A DNA stretch of 64,000 nucleotides. Origin: Xenoacremonium recifei (lineage: Eukaryota; Ascomycota; Sordariomycetes; Hypocreales; Nectriaceae). The DNA is taken from positions 682,001 through 746,000 of the forward strand of contig WOFQ01000004.1 in the NCBI GenBank assembly GCA_012184525.1. Direction: 5' to 3'. The position numbers and the translations under genes are program-made. Shown here in pieces: positions 10,178 to 21,811 of this stretch (position 1 is the stretch's first letter; each line of letters starts with the position of its first letter). The notes below the pieces were generated by a model that saw nothing but the letters and a program-made list of their open reading frames with translations, did not search any database and was not told where the DNA came from.

Positions 10178-10348
10178 TCATCCTACGACTTCGACGATCT
10201 CGTCGCTCGAGCTACCGCTCGAACTGCCAGACGTCACGCTCATGTGGTTCCGTGCGACATTGACGAGTTGCCAGATACCGAACGACACAGCGGCGAGGAG
10301 GATGAAGAGAATGATGATGATGACGGCGATCACGTCGTTCTTCTTCAT
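10178..10348 (-). CDS. Single-pass membrane microprotein, 56 residues
   Basis: ATG at 10348 and TGA at 10178-10180. The protein begins MKKND, continues with one long hydrophobic segment (residues 6-26, including IAVIIIILFILLAAV), then a short polar stretch NVARNHMSVTS, a Ser/Gly run and the acidic end DEIVEVVG. Positive residues before the segment and an acidic Ser-rich tail after it suggest a tail facing away from the cytosol, or a small organelle membrane subunit. Upstream, a candidate 5'-leader intron (GTATGC..GACAG, about 10505-10470 on the minus strand) supports a real transcript. I do not recognise a family, and at this length chance cannot be excluded, but the pattern is coherent and uses common codons. 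Confidence 0.5.
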   Translation of the reverse strand: MKKNDVIAVIIIILFILLAAVSFGIWQLVNVARNHMSVTSGSSSGSSSDEIVEVVG

Positions 10349-11452
10349 GTTTGCGGTGTGGAGGTGTGGAGGATCGGCTCGGAAGGTGAGGGATAGGCGG
10401 AGAGTGGTCTCGCAGGAGAGTGCTCGTAGAGATAGTTTGATGATCTAGAAGCCATGAGTTAGTACAAACTGTCTCAGAAATGTCTTGGACGGTTCATGAA
10501 GCATACCAGATAGATCAAGCGTTGAGACGGCTACCCAAAGCTGATGTTGAGGAGGGGAAGCTTGCGTGGAGGGTCGGGATCTCGGCACAGATAGCTCGAC
10601 AGGTAGATAACAGTGATTGGAAGACGATGTACAGCGAAGCAATGCTGTTTGAGAAGCCAAACTCGAATCTCTCGTCAGTCAGCAAAGTTGAAGCAGCAAA
10701 GCTAGAGGCAGATGTATGTATGTGGGAGGACTGGAATGCACCGCAGGAAAGAGCCGTCCACACCTCGCAGTTATAGTGGTGGTTGCCCCGCCACCGATTT
10801 AAAGCTCCAGGCCCGAAAAAGCTTCACGTCAATAAAATGGCAAGGCTGGGCAACTGTCGGCCCCACTCTGTGCCGCGCCGACAGGGGGTTTCCGGGGCTT
10901 CCAGCGCTACTGCCAGGGGTCCCGTAGTGGAGTTTTCCAGGGGTGTTTCCCAGCCTCGCGGACACTGAAACAGGGCCTGAGATGGCTGAAGTAAGCTTCA
11001 AGACTCGGGATGTATGCGTCATATCACTTTGAAAGAATATTAAAAAGTCAAAAGGTATTTTGCATCATGCGATATCTACCTGAACACATCATGAACAGGT
11101 CAGATCGCTTTTCCCGCTCCCGCTCCCGCTCCCGCTCTGGTGATAGTAGGTACATCCGTCCCTGCAATGCATCCAGCCATGTCCCTCCAGTCGCCTTGAC
11201 ACCCCAGACATGAACCTTGAACCAAATGAAAAGAAATCCCGTGAGCCCAAAATATCAGTTAATGCGTGAGCATGACCATGTTCGCTCCGTTCGCCGTCTC
11301 AATATCATCATCCACTGAAAATCATCTCCGATCCGAAATAGTCGTGTAGATGCAGCATCCCCTAATAAAGATGTCCCAGTTCTCAACTGTAGTCGCATCC
11401 CCTCAAATGAAAAGGGAATTCAAAGACCTAAAAACGCCTTGCTCGCCCAGGC
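10349..11452. other. Intergenic region with a short CCCGCT tandem repeat
   Basis: No supported gene. Four copies of CCCGCT occupy 11113-11136. The left part is the promoter of the small membrane protein gene and the right part is the 3' region of the HP1 gene. Confidence 0.5.
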
Positions 11453-12474
11453 TCAAGATTCAGCGCCATCCATAGAAGCCTTGTTCTCCTCACGGATGAT
11501 CTTCACGTGCCGCTCGTAGAACTGCAACATCTGCTTGCTTGTCAGTATTCTATACAACATCTACAGCGAAGCCCAACATTTCATAACTTACCTTCTGGGG
11601 GCACTTCTTGTAGATTATGTGGGTATCGTGCTTCGTCTTCTGGCCGTTCTTCCAGATAAGATAGACCACCAGCTTTCCACTGCCCTCATCCTCGCACGCA
11701 TCAATGGTCTCAATCTCGTCTTCCCAAGATCCCGCTGGTGGGCTCCATTTGTTTGCCGTGACTGGAGGTGTTGACTCGCTGGGGTGCACGCCGTTGCGTC
11801 GTGATCGCTTGGAGGTCGTGCTGGGAGTATTGCTCGAAGGTCGGCCTCGCTTTCGACCTCGCGCTGCCTTCTCGGTCTGCTCGAAGATCTTCTCACGACC
11901 TCCAATCTTCTTGAAGTATTCTTCGAGTATCTCCATTGCTGATTCCCTGTTCCACGTTAGACCTCAATCTTGCAGTGGAGGCTGATCATAGCTGCACGCA
12001 CTTGAGATTGTCCTCCGGCTCCCACGTCATATCCTGTTTGCTCTCGTAGCCCTCCCATTTGACATGGAACTTGATTGTGCCCTATCTATTGTTAGACAAC
12101 GCGCCGATCATGACTCGTTGCCTCGACTTACGTCCTCGTCGAGGGTGTGGCCCTTGATAGCCTCAACGATGAACCTGAGAATTATCAGCATCAAAGTCGA
12201 ACCATTGATTTCGCATATCCTACTCGTCCTCGTCAAGATCTCCTTCTTCGTCATCCTCCTCCTCATCTTTCTCGTTGATCTCATCCTGAACGTCATCGTC
12301 GAAATCCGTGTTAATGTCTGGCACAGCGTCCGCAGACGCCGACTTCGACTTGCGACCTCGGCGAAGGGGGATCGAAACCTGGGGTTCGCCGGCCTCGGAA
12401 CCCGACTCTTCGTCGCTGAGTGCTTTGCGGTGGTTAGCAAACTCTGGAGCCTTTGAGCGACGCGTACTGGGCAT
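11453..12474 (-). CDS. Heterochromatin protein 1 homologue (chromodomain plus chromoshadow domain)
   Basis: Five exons: 12474-12224, 12174-12132, 12081-12002, 11946-11592 and 11530-11453; all splice phases agree and give 268 residues. The N-terminus (MPSTRRSKAPEF) is followed by a basic patch and an acidic run. The chromodomain (about 84-140) reads EFIVEAIKGHTLDED, IKFHVKWEGY and MTWEPEDNLKESA. The aromatic cage that reads H3K9 methylation would be Phe85, Trp107 and Tyr110. A basic hinge (RGRKRGR) leads to the chromoshadow domain (about 187-255: WEDEIETIDACED, VVYLIWKNG, IIYKKCPQKMLQFYERH), which dimerises and recruits partners. It corresponds to Neurospora HPO, Aspergillus HepA and fission yeast Swi6. 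The first exon could start upstream if MPSTRRS is not the start, but fungal HP1 proteins commonly begin like this. Confidence 0.93.
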
Positions 12475-15473
12475 GTTTGCGGCTGCATTTGGAACCGAGC
12501 AACATGCGCCCATCGCGAGATGGCACGCGTGGGCGTCCTCGATGCGACGAATTGAGTGTGAAAAAGACAATCAAGAAGCTGCAACGGCTCACCTGGAGGC
12601 ATCCTGAGGAGTTTGCGGAGTGCGCTTTCCCGATTGTTGGATGGTGCTCGGCGCAAGAACGAAGTTGAAGATCACGATGGGGTGTTTGGATGGATGCGGC
12701 GGGCGCGATGCACAAAGCTTCCTTCCCAGCTGGTCATTGAGGGGGCTGGATTTGTGGCTGAAGAGCCAAAGCCCACCCGCTCTGTGGCGCCGCGGAATCA
12801 CGTGGCTCCATTGGACGACGTATGTATCTCGCACGTCCAAGCTTCTATCCTCTTTGGGATCAATGCAGCTTGAATCCCAGAAGCTTCGTCGGCACGGTTC
12901 ACCACATGATGCAAAAATGGTTTTCCGTTTCCAATGTCATGAACTACATCCGTGCAGTTCCGTCGTTATTCGATGAGTTCTCTAGATGAGCTGACGAACC
13001 AGCCGACTCTGCTGCTAGGCGCGAGAATCAGACGACCAGTTGCCGATCCAAGTCGCCCATCAACCCGACCATGTGGATGCGCCCGCAGGCCACCCAGACA
13101 TTTGTTCATTACAGCCGCATGTCACAAAAGCAATTCCGCTCCAGAAGGAATTTCACGATGGCCTCTTCTTCAGGGCGTCGAGCTTAGCCTGCGGAACTGC
13201 GACGGTCGTATCACATTCAGGCTGTGTGCGTTAGCTCGTCAGTGGACCAGCAGCAGAGGCGTGCCTCGGTCCCGTGCAGAGGCTGGATCGTCTTGCCATA
13301 ATCATGAGGAAAGCATATTTCAATTAGCAAACTGACCCTGAAACGAACACAGGCTTTCAATGAATACGATTCGAATCACAGGGCCAATGGCAGTCGCCAC
13401 GCCCGATTGCCGTAGCCGGTCATAGTGCGATCGCGCGGGAGCAGCTGGTGGCTATCCGCTTGCCCCTGATTGACGCGTTGGACGGCTTTTTGTTCAGGGG
13501 TTGGACTAGCACGACCCAGCTCTATCTTTGGGACGCTTGGGCTGGACCACACTCAACGGCGTGTAGAGTCAAGAAAACGTCAGAGAAACCGTTCCAGAAC
13601 GGTTAGTTACTGGATGCTCGCTGAGATTAGGTCTACGAAGGGAGGAATAAGCTTCACATGGTCGTTGGTCCCTGAGGGATTTCGTAAGAGTTACTCCGTT
13701 CGTGCATGCCGTAATAAGAGCCTTGGGCCACTTAGGTCTGCAGAGGTAAAGGGGCATGCGAGGCGAGGGAGCTCACCGAAGCTCAGTTGGCTAGGGTTTC
13801 TGCAGGTCGACCCTTTCGAGGACGACGACCGCTTGGTCGGTGCCAACCATGCCCTTGAGCGTCTGGCAAACGTCGGCGAGCCTAAGACTGCCGGCGCTCT
13901 GTGGCTGTTAGCCCTACCGGATTCCCAAACTCCCCTTGTCGCTGTAGGGCAGGAGATAATGCGACTCAGCTGTCGAGCCGCGGAAGCGGAAGGTTGGCGG
14001 ACCGGGGGCACTTCAGGCACGGGGAGGAGGGCCGAAAAGGAGCAGGAGGAAGCGCCCGAGCATGCAGCAGGTTCAATTAGGAGGCATGCAAGGCGGCGGT
14101 AGCGTTGGGACGTTGGGCTGGCAGAGACGGCCGCCCTCATTAGCAAAGAGGAGAGGAGAAGACAGGAAATGAGCGAGCGAGCAGAGCGCGTGTCAACGAA
14201 TGCGAAAATAGAAATCCGGCTGCTGCAGGACAACTTCCCACGCAGACCAATCCCGTCCCGCAAGGACCAAATGCTTCTCATGCAGCAGGGAACGACATGC
14301 CGTTTTCGCTCAGTGGCCAAAAGTGCTCTGCGGCCTTTGCGCTTCGATTCGCTGCCCCGGTCGCTGAGGACGATCTCCCGACGTGTCCCTGGCTGAGTTG
14401 ACAGCAGCCTCGGGATGTTGTGAGAGAGGAATCCAGCTGAGTGTGATCCTAAGCCGAGAAGCGTCTAAGTTAGGGGCCAGGGCAGGGAATGGAGGGCATA
14501 CAGGATCCATGGATCTGGGGGTTGCTGTGTTGAGGTTGAGCCAACGTTTCTCCCAGGGCTGTCGCTGCTGCGCCTTTCAATCAATTAATGAGGAGACGCG
14601 TCAAGTTGGCTCTTGCTGGACAACAGAATTCAGTCACCCATCCTCGCCCATTCGATACACGTAATACAGAGATCTGGTTCTGGGCTCCCCCCAGCAGCCA
14701 GCATCGAGATGAATGCCACCCTGGGCGCTAGGGCGCTGTCTTAGAGCGGTCGATCAGCGCTAAGCGAACGCCCAAGGCCTTCCAGCGCACAAGCTGCTGC
14801 TCACTAAACGGCTAACGCCCAGGGATGCACGCGCCCTCGACGCCCTGCGCTCCAGGTGTCCGGGGGTGCCCAAGGCGCCAATCTGGGGGTCCATCCGAAC
14901 GAGGATGGAGGTGTTTCGGGGAATAGTTAGGGAGGCGTCCGTACCTGACGGGAGCCACAGCCCGGTGGACTGGACGGATCCGCCCCTGAACGGAACGGAG
15001 ACTGACTGGGACCTCAGCGAGTGAGTTAGGTAGCTTAGGAAAAAAAATAATTAAACGGGCAGTGACACTCGACGGCTTCCCCTTACTCGGCTCTTTCCCC
15101 AGATGAATATCAAAGTCCCTCTGTATCCTCTTTTTTCCTTTCCCTTCTCCTCTCCCCTTCTGCTTCCTCTCTTTCACGTCCTCGTCTCGCTCATGTGAGG
15201 AGCCGCCACCCCGACCCAGCTCCCTAATTCCCTTTGCCTCTTGAGGTTTTGGCCTCGACACGCTCGTTTCCCAATTCGCTTCGCTCGCTCCCTATGCTTC
15301 ACACCCACTCCGTTGCTGCTCCTCCTCCTCCCCCACAAGAGCTGCAGCATTCCTCCCGCAACTGATCACGGGAACCTTTTCAGTTATAGCCATCCGGCTT
15401 CTTACATTCGTTTGATTACCTACTCATCTCCATCAGCCCAGCCTGAACGCCATCTCCGCATGCCTCTGCAATA
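12475..15473. other. Three-kilobase gene-poor region
   Basis: 12475 to about 12800 is the promoter of the HP1 gene, and about 15100-15473 is the CT-rich leader of the zinc-finger gene. Between them are overlapping sense and antisense ORFs of about 210 codons (13470-14102 plus; 13691-14320 minus), with no recognisable domain or splice partner. No tRNA or transposon signature was seen. Confidence 0.55.
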
Positions 15474-17571
15474 ATGGCCGAACCCGCCAGCCAGGCCAGT
15501 GATGGCAGCACCCCCAAACTCAGCGCCCCCAAAGACAAGAACTGCCCCTACTGCGGCCAAGCCTTTACCTCGTCCTCGCTCGGTCGACACCTGGATCTGT
15601 ACATCAAGGAGAAGAATCCCAAGGCGCCTGATGGCATCCACGATGTCGATGCTATTCGCAAGATGAGGGGTGGCATAACCCGACGCCAGCCCCGAGGTTC
15701 AATAGGGGCTCGGAGGGATGGGTCGACTCCAACAGGAACTCCCCGGCCCGCACCGAAGAGAGATTCGTCTGGACAAGAGACGGACGGCTACAGGTCACCA
15801 GCTATGCGAAGGGACGGCTTTGCCACGGAATCTAATATCAAGTTCACCACCCCTTTCCAACCCACCTGGGAAGCCACTGGCGTCATGAACGACATCCCAC
15901 GGAAAGGCAATTGGGAGGGCGAAGACGCACAGGAGCCCAACCGCCGCCCGGGTATGCAGAGGACCGTCAGCAAGCAAACCATTCAGAAGGCCCAGTTCGA
16001 CGTCAAGCAGAAGCTGGCTGATGCCATGGACACGGCTCGTGCCGCCGAGCTAGCTCTTCGAGAGCTGGTGAGTTCATGGCGTGCAGCAAAGTAGGTCCTA
16101 CCCAGTCATGAAGTGCTGACAGGGGCTAATTATCCAACTCTACTCTAGGCTTCAGATCGACAACAACTCCATGCCCTTCGATTTCGATCCTCTCTCGCTC
16201 GACTTCCCTGCCCTGACCCTCCAATGCCTCCAGCCGCCCCCGACGCTCTTCTCATCGACCCAACACCCGACCTCGACCTCCTGGTCCGTCCAGTCCCCCG
16301 GCCAGCGCGAATTCACGGCCCTCCAAGCGTTCTTCCAGGAGGAATTCCGGACGTGGAAGCTCTCGTGCGCCTCGGCCACCACAACGGCCGCCGAAGAATT
16401 CGCCTACCCACCTTCCACCGGTCCTTTCCGAGACGTACGAGAGGCAGTCCGAAAAGCTGAAAAATCCGCCGAGAACCTCGAGGCCCAGGTGAATGAGCAC
16501 CTTCAGTCTGCATATGCCGTCTGGGATTCATTACCAGCCCAGCGGCAGCAGGAGGTCTGGGTCCTGGAGTTGGCCCGTAGTGTTGGCCGGAAACACAAGG
16601 AGACGGAGAAGATGAAGCAGTTTCAGCACAAGCTGAAGCAGGAGAATGCCAACCTCAAGAGCCAAATCGACCAACTCAACCGGTTGCAGCAGCCCCGTGA
16701 ATTCAAGATTTCGCCCCCGGTTACGATTCCCATGGAACGGGAGCTACTGAACACGCTCCTGGAATTTGGAGTGCAGAGCGGTGGCAAAGGGGTCGGTTTC
16801 AGTCTCGAGGACCGGCACGTCGACCTAGGAACCATTGTGTCCAAATCAATTGAGCGCTGGAAGAGCGTCATTGCCTCTAACAGAGCCAGCGTTGCAGGCA
16901 TGAACGCACAACGCTCCTTGGACCAATCTGCTCAGAATACGGGGTTCACGACCATCAATGGCCCAGCCCAGGCTCAGCAGCAAAAGAACCAGCCACAGCA
17001 ACAACCTGCGCAGATATCAGTCTCCGTCGTCAAGACTCCTCAACAGCCTATGCAACAACAGCAGCTTCAGCAAGCCCAACAAGCTCAGCAGCAGAAGCAG
17101 CAGCAACAACAGCAGCAGCAGGCGCAACAGCAACAAATGCAAACCTCTAAACGACTATCAAACGCAAGCACGAACGGTATGACCAGCGAGCAGGCCACCA
17201 ACTCAACTAACACAACTGCCCCGCCATCTGTCGAGGAGGAGATCAGTGACGAAGATGCCGACGCTGAGATGGAAGACGATGACAGTTTCGCCATCATGAA
17301 CACGTCGCCCGTCAAGGCTGCCCAGCCTATGCAGCAGCAAGCTACACTTGAAGTTCCCCGAACACGAGGCCCAGTCCAACAACGCAATGCCGCCGATCAC
17401 CGATTTATGATGCCAAACGGTACTGGCGGTCCTGTCGGACGAGCCTCAATAAACTTGAGCCGCTCGATGCCGAACATGAACATCGCCATGCAGAATGCTG
17501 CCGCAATGCAGGCTGCAGACATGACCATGGCCATGCAGGGCGTGCGAGGAGACCCCATGTATATGGAGTGA
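15474..17571 (+). CDS. Conserved fungal protein with N-terminal zinc finger, coiled coil and polyglutamine
   Basis: Exon 1 is 15474-16067 and exon 2 is 16156-17571. The intron (GTGAGT) most likely ends at CTTCAG (16155) rather than the nearer CTCTAG, because only the former keeps the frame (REL|IDNNSMPFDFDPLS); the product is 669 residues. Residues 23-45 (CPYCGQAFTSSSLGRHLDLY) form a compact C-x2-C..H finger. Residues about 300-420 are helical, with an alpha-helical block HKLKQENANLKSQIDQLNRL. Gln-rich sequence from CAG/CAA repeats covers about 17035-17145, followed by an acidic patch (EEEISDEDADAEMEDDD) and a Met-rich end. The architecture suggests a nuclear regulatory factor, but I do not recognise a named family, so the function is unassigned. 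A long CT-rich leader precedes the ATG. Confidence 0.82.
17038..17145 (+). repeat. CAG/CAA repeat encoding polyglutamine
   Basis: Mixed CAG and CAA codons interrupted by Ala and Leu code for a Gln-rich segment in the zinc-finger protein. The mix of codons argues for selection on the protein rather than simple slippage. Confidence 0.75.
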
Positions 17572-18003
17572 GAACCGAACGAGCGCCTTGTTGACGAGAT
17601 TATCATTCAAAATAAAAGGCGAGGCGAAAGGAAAAGGCAGAAAAAGGCAATGTAATGAATAAAGACCCGAAGCGTAATTTGAGCTTTATATATGATGTGT
17701 TAATAGAAACGTCCTGAACGCCATGATCATTTTGAGGCTGGTGCTTGACCTGAAAATGAGGCTTGACTGCTAGACTGACTCAGAGCGGCTGGTGGATGTG
17801 TGTGACTCTGACTGAAAATTTACCCCGCGATTGTGGCGCTCCCGATATTTTCTGCCCCTCGATGCCCTGACTTTTTATCCACCACAACAAATCAACACAC
17901 GATACCCGATTCCGCTACACCAGGAATCCGCATCCACGAGTCCATCCGCAATCGAGTCCGGCGATAATCGAGCCGTCCTGCCATCTGCCGACGAACCGCA
18001 ATC
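17572..18003. other. Intergenic region and lysyl-tRNA synthetase promoter
   Basis: This is the 3' region of the zinc-finger gene followed by a short promoter for the synthetase gene. No further gene. Confidence 0.6.
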
Positions 18004-19965
18004 ATGGCTGACGCTGCTGCCCCTCCGACCGAGCAGGTCGCGAACCTGCACCTCGACGAGGTGACGGGCGAGCGAGTCTCCAAGACGGAGCTGAAGAAGC
18101 GCCAGAAGGCCCGCCAGAAGGAGGCCGAGAAGGCCGAGAAGAAGCAGAAGGCTGCTGCTACTGCTCCCCCCGGCAAGAAGACTGGTGGTGCTGAGGCCGC
18201 CGAGAAGGACCTCACTCCCAACCAGTACTTCGAGATCCGATCGAGAAACATCAACAAGCTGCGCGAGACCAAGAGCCCCAACCCTTACCCGCACAAGTTC
18301 CACGTCACCTATGACGTGCGCAACTTCGTCAAGGAGTTTGGCCATCTCAAGTCTGGCGAGTATGCCAAGGACAAGGTCATCCAGATTGGTGCCCGTATTC
18401 ATGGCAAGCGATCATCGGGCTCCAAGCTCGTTTTCTACGACGTCCGAACGGAGGGCGTCAAGGTTCAGATCATGTGCCAAGCTCAGGAGGTGCGATCGGG
18501 TGCTCCCTCGTTTGACGAGCAGCATGAGCATCTCCGCCGAGGAGACATTATTGGTGTTGTTGGATACCCCGGCAGGTTAGTCTACCACCCCTTCATGTTG
18601 TACTTATGAAGACCGGAATTGAGGTTGACCAAATGTAGAACTTCCCCCAAGACTAAGCTTGAGAAGGGTGGCGAGGGCGAGCTTTCCATCTTCGCGACCG
18701 AGGTCGTTCTCCTGACTCCTTGTCTGCACGCCCTGCCCGATGACCATTACGGCTTCAAGGATCTTGAGCAGCGATTCCGCAAGCGATACCTCGATCTCAT
18801 CTGCAATGAGCGTTCGCGAAACGTCTTCATTACCCGATCTAAGATGATTACCTGGATCCGAAGATTCTTCGACGAGCGGGACTTTGTCGAGGTCGAGACC
18901 CCCATGATGAACCAGATCGCCGGTGGTGCCACGGCCAAGCCCTTCGTGACCTACCACAATGAGTATGACCAGCAGATGTACATGCGAGTCGCTCCCGAGC
19001 TGTACCTCAAGATGCTTGTCGTGGGTGGCCTCAACCGAGTGTACGAGATTGGACGCCAGTTCCGAAACGAGGGTGCCGATCTTACTCACAACCCCGAGTT
19101 CACTACCATTGAGTTCTATCAGGCCTATGCTGATGTCAACGACCTCATGGACATCACCGAGGAGATGGTCTCTGGCCTCGTCAAGTACCTGACCGGCGGC
19201 TACAAGACCACCTTCCACACCCAGACCGGCGAGACCTACGAGGTCAACTGGGAGAAGCCCTGGCCCCGATATGAGATGATTCCCACGCTCGAGGAGGCCA
19301 CGGGTGAGAAGTTCCCCCCTGGTGACCAACTGCACACCCAGGAGACCAACGACTTCCTGAAGGCCGTGCTCAAGAAGATGAAGCTTGAGTGCACGCCGCC
19401 CCTGACCAACGCCCGCATGATTGACAAGCTGGTCGGCGAGTTCATCGAGGAGAAGTGCGTCAACCCGTCCTTCATCACCGGTCACCCCCAGGTCATGAGC
19501 CCCCTGGCCAAGTACCACCGCGAGATCCCCGGACTGTGCGAGCGTTTCGAGGCCTTCGTGTGCAAGAAGGAGATCGCCAACGCGTACACCGAGTTGAACG
19601 ACCCCTTCGACCAGCGCCTGCGCTTCGAGGAGCAGGCCCGCCAGAAGGACCAGGGCGACGACGAGGCCCAGCTCATCGACGAGAACTTCTGCACATCGCT
19701 TGAGTACGGTCTTCCCCCCACTGGTGGTTGGGGTATGGGTATCGACCGCATGGTCATGTTCTTGACGGACAACTACACCATCCGTGAGGTCCTGGCCTTC
19801 CCCTTCATGAAGGATGAGAAGGTTGAGGGCGGCAAGAAGGAGAAGCTGGCGGCTGAGGAGGTTGGCATTGAGCCTCTTCCCGTTGAGGGCATTGGTGAGT
19901 CCCTGTTCAATCGAATGTCACCGACAAATCATGAAGGCTAACTCGATGTTCCAGCTCACAAGTAA
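18004..19965 (+). CDS. KRS1: Cytosolic lysyl-tRNA synthetase, class II
   Basis: Exons 18004-18575, 18639-19894 and 19955-19965 give 612 residues. The last exon holds only 11 coding bases (..GI|AHK stop). A Lys/Glu-rich N-terminal helix (about 25-60) is the eukaryotic tRNA-binding extension. The anticodon-binding OB fold is about 120-230 (IQIGARIHGKRSSGSKLVFYDV). Class II motifs follow: motif 1 FDERDFVEVETPMM (about 268), motif 2 RVYEIGRQFRNEG (about 325) and motif 3 GWGMGIDRMVMF (about 554). The enzyme charges tRNA-Lys with lysine for cytosolic translation. No mitochondrial presequence is visible at this start. Arg is often encoded by CGA, and the gene has the tidy codon use of a highly expressed gene. 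Confidence 0.97.
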
Positions 19966-20321
19966 ACCTCACGAAGCTTTCGACGGACTTTTAGATATCA
20001 AAAAGGTCTTGGTCCCGGACTATAATTTTATTTGTTCACCTGATGTATGGTTGATGAGGTCGTTATGAAAAATAGAAAGGAATGTCAATTAGAAGGCTAG
20101 GATATTTCAAAAATCCTACGCCGTCTAGAGCTGAGAGTGTATATCTGTGTCTTATCATCTTTCTAAAGAGATTCATTCCAAAACCCAAATCTTCTACATC
20201 TGCGACCTCATGTCATCCCATACTCGTGCCCCGCGCCCGTTGTTGGTAGGTTTACATATTATACAAGGTTTTTTTTACACATTTCCACGCCACACATCCT
20301 GCGATTGTTCTCTTCAAGTTC
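19966..20321. other. Convergent 3' region
   Basis: Shared 3' sequence between the lysyl-tRNA synthetase gene and the leftward COX15 gene; AT-rich, with no gene. Confidence 0.6.
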
Positions 20322-21811
20322 TCACTTGGACAGCTGTTTCAAGCGCTGCTCGATCAGGCGCAGTGTCGGCTTCGGAACGTGCAGGCGGTGAGCAAGGATG
20401 AGAGCCATAGTCAACACGCCAAGTGCGCCAGCCTGGTGAGCAGCGGCTAGATGGATGGGTACCATGTAGATGAGGGTGCTGATTCCGAGGACGACCTGAA
20501 GGGAGACGACGTGCACAAGGCCCATGGAGCCCTTGCGGGCGTCGGCTGGGAGGAAGGGCTTAATGCGACGGGAGCGTGCGAACATGAAGAGCGAGATGAT
20601 GGCGCAGAAGGTAGACACGGCGAGGATGCGGTGGTTCATCTGCACGGTGCTGGGGTTCTCGAGCATGTTGCGCCACCACAGATCCGAGTGATCCTCCTTG
20701 CGCGAGTAGAACTTGTCCCAGAGCTCGCTCTTGGGCGGGAATAGGCCGAGACCCATCTTGGGGAATTCGTTGTAGATGAGGCCAGCATCGAGACCGGCCA
20801 CCAGGCCACCGGACATGGCGGTGACGAAGGTCAGAGCAGCAACGGCGAAGACGGCGCGGCGGAAGGATCGCAGGTTCGGGTTGGCGATGGCTTGTGTGGT
20901 CTTAATGGCAGCGGCAGGATCCATGACCCAACGACGGGTACGCAGGACGGCAAGACCAGAGAGCAACATCCAGGAGTAGCAGACGAAGGCGGTTGCGAGG
21001 TGGGTAGTGAGGCGGTACTGCGAGACACGGGGGTGCGAGCCGGGAGCGAACAGGTCGTCCTTGAGGCCGGACTTGACCATCCACCAGCCGATAACACCCT
21101 GGAAACCAATGAGAGCTGAGATGCCGAGCAGGTTGGCGGCCATCTTAGGAGTAACGCGGCGACGGGCAACGAGGTAGATTGTAGGAAGCACAAAGGTCAT
21201 GCCGATGAAGCGGCCCCAGAGGCGGTGGAACCACTCCATGAAGTAGATCTTCTTGAACTCCTCGAGGTCCATGTGTGGGTTGAGCAGCTTGAACTCGGGC
21301 GAGGCTCGGTACTTTTCGAATTCGGATTCCCAGTCGGCCTGGTTCATGGGGGGCATCGATCCGGTAACAGGTCTCCATTCAGTAATGCTCAGGCTATAAG
21401 CTCGACGTATCAGCGACTGTTCATGAGAGTCTCGCAGGAGAGAAGGGGATGAGCATCATACCCAGACTCGGTCAACCTCGTCAGACCACCAAAGACGACA
21501 ATTCCAAAGACACTGACAGCGCTTCCAATAAGCCAGTACCCAACGCCCTTAGAATTGACCTCAGGCCACGCCTTCTTCGCCGCAGCGCTCACACTCGGCT
21601 TCGCCTGCGCAGCCACGCTCTCCGCGACACTGCCCATGGGCTTCATAGCCGCAGCATCAGCATAGGCGCGCGAGCGCACAGCGCCCAGGATGCGCGAGGG
21701 CATGCTCCGGGCGGCGGTTTGGCGGAGGCATTGGTTGCAGACGAAGAACCGGGACGGCGCGGCGGCCTGGAGGAACAGCCTCCGGAAGCCCGGGGCGAAG
21801 GACGATGCCAT
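20322..21811 (-). CDS. COX15: Haem A synthase, mitochondrial inner membrane
   Basis: Exon 1 is 21811-21462 and exon 2 is 21393-20322; the intron GTATGA..TATAG splits TCT GG|C, and the product is 473 residues. The N-terminus (MASSFAPGFRRLFLQAAAPSRFF) is basic and amphipathic, a mitochondrial targeting sequence; an upstream in-frame ATG would give an acidic start and is less likely. Family marks are GLTRLTESGLSITEWRPV, EWFHRLWGR (His about 173), a HLATAF helix, QMNHRILA and HQAGALGV, which supply the His pairs for haem binding. About eight membrane segments are visible. The enzyme oxidises the C8 methyl of haem O to a formyl group, giving haem A for cytochrome c oxidase. Confidence 0.96.

Noticed and set aside
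10480..10776. 98-codon plus-strand ORF antisense to the leader of the membrane microprotein
   Set aside because: No family or start context; overlaps the presumed promoter and leader intron of the minus-strand gene.
13470..14320. Overlapping ORFs of about 210 codons on both strands
   Set aside because: Neither has a recognisable domain, signal or splice partner; composition is Ser/Arg/Gly-biased as expected in GC-rich noncoding DNA.
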